From assembly GCA_014859985.1 (NCBI GenBank), contig JACZKN010000548.1, forward strand, positions 1 through 6,450: a stretch of DNA of 6,450 bases, read 5' to 3'. Source of the stretch: Candidatus Krumholzibacteriia bacterium. GTDB taxonomy: Bacteria; Krumholzibacteriota; Krumholzibacteriia; LZORAL124-64-63. Below, piece by piece: positions 1 through 5,430 of this stretch (its first letter is position 1; each line of letters opens with the position of its first letter). Below the pieces are notes generated by a model that was not told where the DNA came from, ran no database searches, and saw only the letters and a program-made list of their open reading frames with translations. The position numbers and the translations under genes are program-made.

Positions 1-94
1 CCGTCAGGACGCCCAGCGCGAGGTGGGCGCCACGGGACAGAAGCAGCCGCAGGACTCCCGCAAGGGGGTTCGGGTTCTGCCGATCGGGCGGCAT
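1..94 (-). CDS. Possible second partial frame (overlapping gene start or frameshifted continuation)
   Basis: From an ATG complementary to 92-94 a different minus-strand frame opens and runs off the left edge. It reads MPPDRQNPNPLAG followed by a Leu-rich stretch. In this stretch G or C fills about 26 of 31 third codon positions, against about 13 of 28 in the frame of the gene starting at 524, so coding appears to switch frame here. A GGAG lies 4 bases before the ATG and could be a ribosome site, which would make this a new gene overlapping the end of the first. No stop occurs in any minus frame near 94, so a one-base indel joining the two frames into one protein is the alternative. Only 31 codons are visible and no function can be given. 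Confidence 0.35.
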   Translation of the reverse strand, partial: MPPDRQNPNPLAGVLRLLLSRGAHLALGVLT

Positions 95-524
95 GGCGCT
101 CCGTGCTGGTGACCGCCGGGGGCGCGGGGTGCGCCGCGGGCCGGGTACCCCAGGACAGGGGATGGCGCTCCAGGACGAAGCCCAGGCCCGTGTGCAGCCA
201 GTTCCAGGGCAGGTCCAGCAGGGCCGGGGCCACCACGAGGTGGTAGCCCAGCAGGCCGTCGTGGTCGGCGTCGCCAAGGGGCGGCGTCGCGCTCCCGGAG
301 GCCGGTTCCAGGTCCGGGGCGAACGCCCTCGGCAGCTGGGCGCGCACCGCCTGGAAGAGCGCCATCCCGCACTCGGCCATCAGGGCGGTGACGGTCACGG
401 CATCCAGGCCGTCGCGCTCCTGGATGGCCGGCACGCCATCGGCCAGCCGGCGCGCCTGGCGGCAGGCCGCGGCCAGGGCGGGGGCGTCCGCGGGATCGGG
501 CAGGGTGATATCGAGCCAACGCAT
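1..524 (-). CDS. Partial hypothetical protein, possibly CHAT/caspase-like
   Basis: The frame starts at an ATG complementary to 522-524 (MRWLDITLPD) and stays open to the left edge, giving about 174 codons with the C-terminus missing. Third codon positions are almost all G or C from the start to about position 95, which supports real coding. The N-terminal 70 residues look like an alpha-helical alpha/beta domain rich in Ala and Leu. Around residues 100-122 the protein reads LLDLPWNWLH and then GFVLERHPLSW. This loosely resembles the LPW..L / FLxERHPxS stretch near the start of CHAT-domain peptidase folds, but no catalytic His or Cys can be seen in the part present, so the family call is tentative. 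No good Shine-Dalgarno sequence lies close upstream; a GGGAG lies about 15 bases away. Codon bias collapses after about position 94, where another frame takes over, so the real C-terminus may not follow this frame. Confidence 0.6.
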   Translation of the reverse strand, partial: MRWLDITLPDPADAPALAAACRQARRLADGVPAIQERDGLDAVTVTALMAECGMALFQAVRAQLPRAFAPDLEPASGSATPPLGDADHDGLLGYHLVVAPALLDLPWNWLHTGLGFVLERHPLSWGTRPAAHPAPPAVTSTERHAARSAEPEPPCGSPAAASVPWRPPRAGRPD

Positions 525-690
525 GGCGGATTCCGGCTCCCGGCAGGGGGTTCAGGGGCGCGGCGCGGCGCGCCGGATTCGCCCGGAAACGCCGTCAACG
601 GCCCCAGGAGGCGGGTTGGCGGGGTTTCGGGCGGCTGCCGCCCCCGGGTGCTGGTAGGGGAGTGCAGAAACCGTGCCGGACGGCGCGGGG

Positions 691-707
691 CCGGCCCGGG
701 CGGCCGG
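691..707. repeat. GC-rich inverted repeat (CCGGCC / GGCCGG)
   Basis: A perfect 6-bp inverted repeat with a 5-base loop (691-696 and 702-707) lies just beyond the T-tract of the tRNA terminator. It could form a hairpin in read-through RNA and act as a back-up barrier between the tRNA and the gene starting at 524. In sequence this GC-rich it may also be chance. Confidence 0.3.
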
Positions 708-710
708 GGC

Positions 711-739
711 AAAAAAAAAGCCCCCCGTCGGGAGGGAGC
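711..739 (-). terminator. Intrinsic terminator of the tRNA-Leu transcript
   Basis: Read on the minus strand, GCTCCC pairs with GGGGGC around an 8-base loop (six pairs, one of them T-G). The stem is followed directly by nine T residues (complement of 711-719). An alternative register uses CCC/GGG around a GAC loop and extends outward. The element starts about 27 bases after the encoded CCA of the tRNA, where a terminator for a single-tRNA unit would be expected. A run of nine A/T bases is otherwise absent from this GC-rich window. Confidence 0.85.
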
Positions 740-765
740 GTCCGGCTGTGCCATCGCGAGAGCCG

Positions 766-852
766 TGGTGCCCAGGGGGAGACTCGAACTCCCACGAGGT
801 TACCCCCACTACGACCTGAACGTAGCGCGTCTACCAATTCCGCCACCTGGGC
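766..852 (-). tRNA. tRNA-Leu (anticodon CAG), CCA encoded
   Basis: The minus-strand RNA is 87 bases long including CCA and folds as a class II tRNA. The acceptor stem is GCCCAGG pairing with CCTGGGC, followed by discriminator A and CCA. The D-arm region contains the typical leucine string GGCGGAATTGGTAGACGC. The anticodon stem CTACG/CGTAG is a perfect 5-bp stem around loop TTCAGGT, giving anticodon CAG. A long variable arm follows, and the T arm is GGGAG-TTCGAGT-CTCCC. It decodes CUG, which is by far the most used leucine codon in the neighbouring genes. It has its own promoter upstream and an intrinsic terminator downstream, so it appears to be a single-gene unit divergent from the smpB operon. 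Confidence 0.97.
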
Positions 853-888
853 ACGGATTCGCGATGCCGTCCCGCCGGACGGACGGGG

Positions 889-917
889 AATCTAGCCGCT
901 GCCCCGGCGGCTGTCAA
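889..917 (-). promoter_or_regulatory. Sigma70-type promoter for tRNA-Leu
   Basis: On the minus strand a perfect -35 TTGACA (complement of 912-917) is followed by a 17-base spacer and a -10 TAGATT (complement of 889-894). Initiation would fall near 882, leaving a leader of about 30 bases before the mature tRNA 5' end at 852. The spacer and its flanks form an inverted repeat, AGCCGC (894-899) with GCGGCT (907-912). Confidence 0.85.
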
Positions 918-942
918 CCTGCGGTGGCGATTTTTCCCCGGT

Positions 943-955
943 CAGCGGCCCGCTG
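943..955. promoter_or_regulatory. 13-bp hyphenated palindrome between divergent promoters
   Basis: CAGCGG-C-CCGCTG is a perfect inverted repeat with a one-base centre. It lies between the -35 boxes of the divergent tRNA-Leu and smpB promoters. A further CCGCTG occurs at 896-901 inside the tRNA promoter spacer. The position would suit an operator, but no known regulator site is recognised and chance is possible at this GC content. Confidence 0.25.
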
Positions 956-971
956 CGCGGCCAAGGAAGCG

Positions 972-1000
972 TTTGCACGCCGGCCCGCGGAGGGTATATT
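972..1000 (+). promoter_or_regulatory. Promoter of the smpB-rdgB operon
   Basis: A -10 TATATT (995-1000, five of six consensus bases) lies 17 bases after TTTGCA (972-977, four of six matches to TTGACA). This is the only AT-rich hexamer pair upstream of smpB. Transcription would start near 1007 and leave an untranslated leader of about 48 bases. No other convincing promoter is seen within the operon to the end of the window. Confidence 0.7.
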
Positions 1001-1054
1001 CACGGTTCGCCCGGAACCGGGCAACGATCCGGGTCGCCGGGGGACGGGAGCAGC

Positions 1055-1525
1055 ATGGCGCGCAAGAGCGAAGGCACCGGCCAGAAGATCATTGCCAAGA
1101 ACCGGCGGGCCTTCCACGAATTCGAGATCCTCGACCGCTGGGAGGCCGGCCTCGTGCTGCAGGGCACCGAGGTCAAGGCGCTGCGGGAGGGCCGCTGCAA
1201 CCTGGGCGACGCCTACGGCGAGATCACCGACGGCGAGGCCTGGCTCTGCAAGATGCACATCGGTCCCTACGAGCAGGGCAACCGGGAGAACCACGAACCG
1301 TTCCGCCGGCGGAAGCTGCTGCTGACGCGGCGGGAGATCCGCAAGGTCCAGCCGCGCATCGAGGAGAAGGGGCTGACGCTGGTGCCCCTGGCCCTGTACT
1401 TCAAGCGGGGGCTGGTCAAGGTCGAGCTGGGACTCGGCAGGGGCAAGAAGCTGCACGACAAGCGCGATGCCAAGGCCCGGCAGGACGTGGCGCGGCGGAT
1501 CGCCAAGGAGGTCGGGCGCCGATGA
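1055..1525 (+). CDS. smpB: SsrA (tmRNA)-binding protein SmpB
   Basis: SmpB binds tmRNA and brings it to ribosomes stalled on broken mRNA, enabling trans-translation and tagging of the unfinished peptide. The 156-residue length is normal. Family motifs are clear: IAKNRRAFHEFEI near residues 13-25, GLVLQGTEVKALREG near 32-46, the HIGPYEQGN stretch near 68-76, and FRRRKLLL followed by REIRK. The protein ends in the basic tail GKKLHDKRDAKARQDVARR, which in characterised SmpB inserts into the mRNA channel of the ribosome. A GGGAG lies 4 bases before the ATG. It is the first gene of the operon and its TGA overlaps the ATG of the amidase gene (ATGA). The tmRNA gene ssrA is not in the window. Confidence 0.97.
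   Translation: MARKSEGTGQKIIAKNRRAFHEFEILDRWEAGLVLQGTEVKALREGRCNLGDAYGEITDGEAWLCKMHIGPYEQGNRENHEPFRRRKLLLTRREIRKVQPRIEEKGLTLVPLALYFKRGLVKVELGLGRGKKLHDKRDAKARQDVARRIAKEVGRR
1505..1511 (+). promoter_or_regulatory. Ribosome binding site fixing the amidase start
   Basis: AAGGAGG ends 10 bases before the ATG at 1522 but 19 bases before the alternative ATG at 1531, so the upstream start (MITM) is preferred. The site lies inside the 3' end of smpB, which suggests translational coupling. Confidence 0.7.
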
Positions 1526-3153
1526 TCACCATGGCCGCCGCCGCCGCCCAGCGCGGCCCCCTGACGCTGCTGCTGGCGCTGCTGGCCCTGGCGGCCGTCC
1601 CCGGCGGCGCCCCGGCCCAGGCTCCCTTCGCGGCCGATCCCCTGCTGGCCTTCACCGTCGATCCGGACGCCCCCCTGGTGGACCTGACCGTGCGCTTCGA
1701 GGCCTCGGGCGAGACGCGGGCCGTCCAGGGCCGCCGCCTGCTGGTCGGCGCCGAGGTGATCTACCTGCGCTCGGCGTCGGTGGCCTCGCTGCTCAACGCC
1801 GGCCGCTACTGGCAGGAGGCGCTGCGTCGCCTGGACCTGAAGGTGGGTGAGCGCGAGTTCACCCTGACCGCCGACAGCCGGCTGGTCGTCGCGCCGGACG
1901 GGGAGACCCTGCTGCCGGTGCCCGTGCTGGACCAGGGGGGCGACCTGTGGCTGCCGCTGGTGCTGCTGACCGAGGTGGTCGGCCCGGCGCTGGGCGACCG
2001 CATCGCCTGGGATCCGCAGCAGCGGCGGCTGAGCATCGGCGTGCCCATCCACACCGTGGCCGCGCTGCGCACCGAGACCCTCGGCCGCACCACGGTGGTC
2101 CACGTCGAGTGCCGCGACGCCTTCGCCTACCGCGCCAGCAGCCCCAGCCAGGGCGTGATCGAGCTGAAGATCTACGGTGGCGCCGTGGACGCGGCCGCCA
2201 TCGACCAGTCCCGCCGCCGCGGCCTGCTGCTGTCGGTGCGCGGCCGCCAGCAGGGCGATGACGCGCTGCTCACCTTCGCGGTGGACGAACTGGTGGGCCG
2301 CTACCGCACCTACACCGCCGAGGGCGGCCGCGAGATCGTGCTCGTGCTGGAGGAGGAGCAGGTGGCGAGCCTGCCCTCGCCGGTGCCCCACGGACCGGCG
2401 CAATTGAACATCGCGCAGGGCCCGGTGGACGTGACGGCGGCGACGGCCGTGCGCACCGTGGTGGTGGACCCGGGCCACGGCGGCCACGACGTGGGTGCGG
2501 TGGGGGCCCGGGGCATCCTGGAGAAGGACGTGAACCTGGGCGTGGCCCAGGAGCTGCGGCGCTACCTCGAACGGGAGAGCGACCTGAAGGTGGTGCTGAC
2601 CCGCGAGCGGGACGATTACCTGGAGCTGGCCGACCGCGCCGAGCTCGCCAACACCCGCGGCGGCGACCTCTTCATCTCCCTGCACTGCAACAGCTGGTTC
2701 AACGGCGCCGCCCACGGGCTGGAGACCTACTTCCTGTCGCCGGCCCGCTCGGAGTGGGCCCGCAGCGTCGAGGCCGCCGAGAACGCGGCGGGGGGCGAGC
2801 CCGACGACGTGGAGTTCATCGTCTGGGAGCTGGTGCAGAACCGCTTCATCTCCGCCAGCAGCCGCCTCGCGGAGACCGTCCAGGCCGGCGTCTGCCGCGA
2901 CCTGGGCCTGCCCGACCGCGGCGTGCGCCAGGCGGGTTTCCGGGTGCTGGTGGGGGCCTACATGCCGGCGATCCTGATCGAGCTGGGCTTCCTCAGCCAC
3001 GGCAAGGAGGAGCAGCGCCTCGGCGAGCGCAGCTACCAGCGCGAACTGGCCCGGGCCATCGGCGACGCGATCCTCGCCTACCGTGACGCGGCGGGGCTGC
3101 CCCAGGCCCGGACCGACGGGGCCGCCGCCGAGGGACCGGAGGACGGACGATGA
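1522..3153 (+). CDS. Exported N-acetylmuramoyl-L-alanine amidase (Amidase_3) with stalk and AMIN-like domains
   Basis: This zinc amidase family cuts the bond between MurNAc and the stem peptide, remodelling peptidoglycan in the cell envelope. The 543-residue protein starts with a signal peptide: hydrophobic core about 14-26 and likely cleavage after AQA at residue 34. Residues about 45-173 resemble a copper-amine-oxidase-like stalk domain ending in LWLPLVLLTEVVG and IAWDPQQRRLSIG. Residues about 176-278 look like an AMIN-type beta domain, which in relatives targets the enzyme to the wall. The catalytic domain spans about 311-523. Zinc ligands are visible as H319 in DPGHGG, E334 in ILEKD and H388 in SLHCN; the catalytic glutamate is E487 in ILIELGFLS. 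Its start overlaps the smpB stop and its stop overlaps the next start, both as ATGA, so translation is probably coupled. The Cys after H388 is unusual, since Ala is common there. The enzyme family is certain; the N-terminal domain names are inferred from pattern. Confidence 0.95.
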   Translation: MITMAAAAAQRGPLTLLLALLALAAVPGGAPAQAPFAADPLLAFTVDPDAPLVDLTVRFEASGETRAVQGRRLLVGAEVIYLRSASVASLLNAGRYWQEALRRLDLKVGEREFTLTADSRLVVAPDGETLLPVPVLDQGGDLWLPLVLLTEVVGPALGDRIAWDPQQRRLSIGVPIHTVAALRTETLGRTTVVHVECRDAFAYRASSPSQGVIELKIYGGAVDAAAIDQSRRRGLLLSVRGRQQGDDALLTFAVDELVGRYRTYTAEGGREIVLVLEEEQVASLPSPVPHGPAQLNIAQGPVDVTAATAVRTVVVDPGHGGHDVGAVGARGILEKDVNLGVAQELRRYLERESDLKVVLTRERDDYLELADRAELANTRGGDLFISLHCNSWFNGAAHGLETYFLSPARSEWARSVEAAENAAGGEPDDVEFIVWELVQNRFISASSRLAETVQAGVCRDLGLPDRGVRQAGFRVLVGAYMPAILIELGFLSHGKEEQRLGERSYQRELARAIGDAILAYRDAAGLPQARTDGAAAEGPEDGR

Positions 3154-3791
3154 GCGCCGAGCGGCCCGACAGCCCGCAGCGCCGGCCCTCCACGCGCCGG
3201 CCGCGGCTGGCCCGGCGCCGGGGGGCGTCGCCGGGGCTGATCGCCCTGCTCCTGATCGTCCTGGTCATGGCCGCGGGCTGGTGGTACTGGCAGGCCGGCC
3301 AGGACGAGCAGGCGGTGCCCGATCTCGCCGACTTCCCGGAGATCGGGGCCGAACCGGCCGGCCGGGCGGGCGACCGGGCGGTGATGCTGGTCTTTCCCGA
3401 GTGGGACGCCGGCGGCTACGTCACCGAGCAGCGGCAGATCCCCAGCCGGGACCGGCCGGGGGAGGACCTGCTGGGACTGATGAGCATGCTCTGCGCCGGC
3501 CCGCAGGTCAGCGGCGCGGTGAATGCCATGCCCGCGGGCACCCGGGCGCTGGGGGCGTTCCTGGACCCGGACGACCAGTCGATGGTGCTGGACTTCAGCC
3601 GCGAACTGGTCACCGGCCATCCCGGCGGCAGCGCCGGCGAGACGGCCACCCTCACCTCCATCCTGCGCACGGTCGCCCTGAACTTCCCGGGCACCCGGTC
3701 CTGCGTGATCCTGGTGGAAGGGGCCCAGGTCGAGACCCTGGCCGGCCACCTGGACCTGGCCCGGCCCTTCGACCCGCGGAGGTGGTTGTAG
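3150..3791 (+). CDS. Membrane-anchored GerMN-domain protein
   Basis: The 213-residue protein has a basic N-terminus, one membrane segment at about residues 29-47 (GLIALLLIVLVMAAGWWYW), a short acidic linker, and then an extracytoplasmic domain at about 77-205. That domain fits the GerMN family known from spore germination protein GerM. It shows VMLVFPEWDAGGYVTEQRQIP (split around residues 78-98), the LCAGP turn at 114-118, PAGTRALG at 128-135, VLDFSREL at 146-153, and near the end VILVEG with AGHLDLARPF. GerMN domains occur in many non-sporulating bacteria and are thought to act at the cell wall, though no enzymatic activity is established. It starts by ATGA overlap with the amidase and is followed directly by murI, so a wall role alongside the amidase is a reasonable inference. 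The N-terminal segment may act as an uncleaved anchor. Confidence 0.88.
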   Translation: MSAERPDSPQRRPSTRRPRLARRRGASPGLIALLLIVLVMAAGWWYWQAGQDEQAVPDLADFPEIGAEPAGRAGDRAVMLVFPEWDAGGYVTEQRQIPSRDRPGEDLLGLMSMLCAGPQVSGAVNAMPAGTRALGAFLDPDDQSMVLDFSRELVTGHPGGSAGETATLTSILRTVALNFPGTRSCVILVEGAQVETLAGHLDLARPFDPRRWL

Positions 3792-4664
3792 GTGAGCGAC
3801 GACCTGCGGCGGCGTCCGGTCGGCGTCTTCGACTCGGGCCTCGGTGGGCTGACCGTGCTGCGGGCGCTGCACGAGCGCCTGCCCGGCGAGGATCTGGTCT
3901 ATTTCGGGGATACCGCGCGGGTGCCCTACGGCACCAAGGGCGAGAAGACCGTCCGCGCCTTCGCCCGCCAGGACGCCGGCGTGCTGGTCGAGCTGGGGGT
4001 CAAGCTGGTGGTCGTGGCCTGCAACACCGCCAGCGCGTTCGCCCTGGACCACCTGCAGGAGGTGCTGCCGGTGCCGGTGCTGGGGGTGATCGGGCCCGGC
4101 GTGGGGGAGGCCGTGCGTGTCAGCCGGGGCGGGCCCGTCGGCGTCATCGGCACCTCCGGCACCATCCGCTCGGGGCGCTACCAGGAGGGCTTGCGCCGGC
4201 TGCTGCCGGACACGCCGATCGTGGCCCGGGAGTGCCCGCTGTTCGTGCCCCTGGTGGAGGAGGGGCTGATGGGCCACGCCCTGACCGCCATGGCCGCGGA
4301 CGGGTACCTGGCGCCGCTGCGGGCCGCGGGCGTGGACACACTGATCCTCGGCTGCACCCACTACCCGCTGCTGAAGGACGACATCGCGCGGGTGATGGGC
4401 CCGGAGGTGGCCCTGGTGGATTCGGCCGAGGCCCTGGCCGCGGCCGCGGACGAGCTGCTGGGCGCGCGCGGGCTGCGCCGGCGCGACGGCACCGGGCCCT
4501 CGGTTCCGGAGCGGGAAGGCGACCTCTGCTTCCTGCTGAGCGACATCCCCTGGAAGTTCGCCGAGATCGGCGCGCGTTTCCTGGGCCGGCCCATCGCGGA
4601 CGTGCGCACGGTCGGCCTGGACGAGATGGAGGAGGCGGGGCGGCGCCTGGCCGAGCGGGCCTGA
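3792..4664 (+). CDS. murI: Glutamate racemase MurI
   Basis: MurI interconverts L- and D-glutamate in the cytoplasm, supplying D-Glu for the peptidoglycan stem peptide without a cofactor. All key motifs are present: VGVFDSGLGGLTVL with D14 near the N-terminus, VACNTAS with catalytic C77, a glutamate in LVEEG (E156), and LGCTHYPLL with catalytic C188 and H190. FGDTARVPYG, a substrate-site signature, is also intact. At 290 residues it is slightly longer than usual, mainly in the Arg/Gly-rich stretch before the C-terminus. The start is a GTG that abuts the previous TAG without a gap. GGAGGT at 3778-3783 is 8 bases upstream and supports that start. Its place after an amidase and a GerMN protein fits an envelope-maintenance block. 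Confidence 0.97.
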   Translation: MSDDLRRRPVGVFDSGLGGLTVLRALHERLPGEDLVYFGDTARVPYGTKGEKTVRAFARQDAGVLVELGVKLVVVACNTASAFALDHLQEVLPVPVLGVIGPGVGEAVRVSRGGPVGVIGTSGTIRSGRYQEGLRRLLPDTPIVARECPLFVPLVEEGLMGHALTAMAADGYLAPLRAAGVDTLILGCTHYPLLKDDIARVMGPEVALVDSAEALAAAADELLGARGLRRRDGTGPSVPEREGDLCFLLSDIPWKFAEIGARFLGRPIADVRTVGLDEMEEAGRRLAERA

Positions 4665-4682
4665 GACGGCGTCCCGCAGCAC

Positions 4683-4698
4683 GGCCCCCCGGGGGGCC
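4683..4698. repeat. 16-bp perfect palindrome in the murI-rph gap
   Basis: GGCCCCCCGGGGGGCC reads the same on both strands and fills much of the only sizeable gap in the operon (4665-4717). In RNA it could form a six-pair GGCCCC/GGGGCC stem with a CCGG loop. No T-run follows, so it is not an intrinsic terminator in either direction. It ends 7 bases before the AAGGGA ribosome site of rph (4706-4711), so it may affect translation, RNA stability or processing at this junction. Confidence 0.6.
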
Positions 4699-4717
4699 AC
4701 CAGCGAAGGGAAGACAC

Positions 4718-5428
4718 GTGAGCGAACGCGAAGGCGCCCGGGGCACGAACCAGCTGCGGCCGGTGCGCATCACCCGGGACTACCTGCCCCACGCCGAGGG
4801 CTCGGTGCTGATCGAGATGGGCAACACCCACGTCGTCTGCACGGCGACCCTCACCAACGGCACGCCCCGCTGGCTCAAGGGGTCGGGACAGGGCTGGGTG
4901 ACGGCCGAGTACGGCATGCTGCCGCGTTCGACCAGCGAGCGCATGCGGCGCGAGGCCACCGGCGGCGGCCAGGGCGGCCGCACGATGGAGATCCAGCGGC
5001 TGATCGGACGTTCGCTGCGCTCGGTCACCGACCTCTACGCCCTGGGCGACCTGACCGTCACCGTCGACTGCGACGTGATCCGCGCCGACGGCGGCACCCG
5101 CTGCGCGTCCATCAACGGCGCCGCGGTGGCCCTGTACGACGCCCTGCGGCGGCTGGGCCTCAAGCGCCACCCGATGCGCTCCCTGGTGGGGGCCATCAGC
5201 CTGGGCGTCGTGGGCGGCGTGGTGCTGATGGACCTGGACTACCGCGAGGACTCGTCCGCGGAGACGGACATGAACATCGTCATGGCCGAGGGCGGCGGGC
5301 TGATCGAGATCCAGGGCACGGCCGAGCAGCGCCCCTTCACGAGGGAGCAGCTGGACCGGATGCTGGACCTGGGCACGGCGGCCGTCGCCAAGATCAACGA
5401 GCTGCAGCACAAGGTGCTGGAGGTGTGA
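4718..5428 (+). CDS. rph: Ribonuclease PH
   Basis: RNase PH is a phosphate-dependent 3'-to-5' exoribonuclease that trims tRNA precursor 3' ends and works as a hexameric ring. The 236-residue length is typical. Hallmarks are LRPVRITRDYLPHAEGSVLI at the N-terminus, WVTAEYGMLPRST at about 60-72, GGRTMEIQRLIGRSLR at about 86-101, CDVIRADGGTR at 118-128, and MDLDYREDSSAETDMN near the C-terminus. R88 and R128 match the conserved arginines that hold phosphate in this family, and the aspartates of LDYREDSSAETDMN match the metal-site region. The start is taken as GTG at 4718 because AAGGGA lies 6 bases upstream and the protein begins where the family does. The same frame is open far upstream, inside murI in another register, but carries no family sequence there. 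Its TGA is 2 bases before the rdgB start. Confidence 0.96.
   Translation: MSEREGARGTNQLRPVRITRDYLPHAEGSVLIEMGNTHVVCTATLTNGTPRWLKGSGQGWVTAEYGMLPRSTSERMRREATGGGQGGRTMEIQRLIGRSLRSVTDLYALGDLTVTVDCDVIRADGGTRCASINGAAVALYDALRRLGLKRHPMRSLVGAISLGVVGGVVLMDLDYREDSSAETDMNIVMAEGGGLIEIQGTAEQRPFTREQLDRMLDLGTAAVAKINELQHKVLEV
5419..5424 (+). promoter_or_regulatory. Ribosome binding site fixing the rdgB start
   Basis: GGAGGT sits 6 bases before the ATG at 5431. An in-frame GTG at 5425 directly abuts this site and would leave no spacing, so ATG 5431 is chosen. The site lies in the last codons of rph, implying coupled translation. Confidence 0.75.
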
Positions 5429-5430
5429 GC

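Noticed and set aside
4..519. Minus-strand open frame of 171 codons in the left region
   Set aside because: Its Arg/Pro/Gly-rich translation and poor third-position bias mark it as an off-frame reading of the gene that starts at 524.
93..1325. Plus-strand open frame of 410 codons covering the tRNA, promoters and the start of smpB
   Set aside because: It runs through the complement of a folded tRNA, a terminator and two promoters, and its translation is Arg/Gly/Pro-rich without motifs.
1267..3000. Long open frame (577 codons) on the minus strand across smpB and the amidase
   Set aside because: It is antisense to two clearly recognised genes and its translation is His/Gln/Ala/Gly-rich low-complexity sequence with no family motifs, as expected for a shadow of GC-rich coding DNA.
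4683..4698. Palindrome as an intrinsic terminator splitting the operon
   Set aside because: No T-run follows on either strand, and it sits directly before a ribosome binding site.
3078..4700. Long minus-strand open frame opposite the GerMN gene and murI
   Set aside because: It mirrors genes with complete catalytic motifs on the plus strand, and its composition (Arg, Gly, His, Gln) is typical of antisense shadow frames.
3083..4717. N-terminal extension of RNase PH far upstream in the same open frame
   Set aside because: The extra sequence lies over the GerMN gene and murI in a wrong register. Family length and the ribosome site at 4706-4711 place the start at GTG 4718.
5425..5430. GTG at 5425 as the start of rdgB
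   Set aside because: GGAGGT ends at 5424 and would leave no spacing, whereas ATG 5431 has 6 bases, and the added residues are outside the family alignment.
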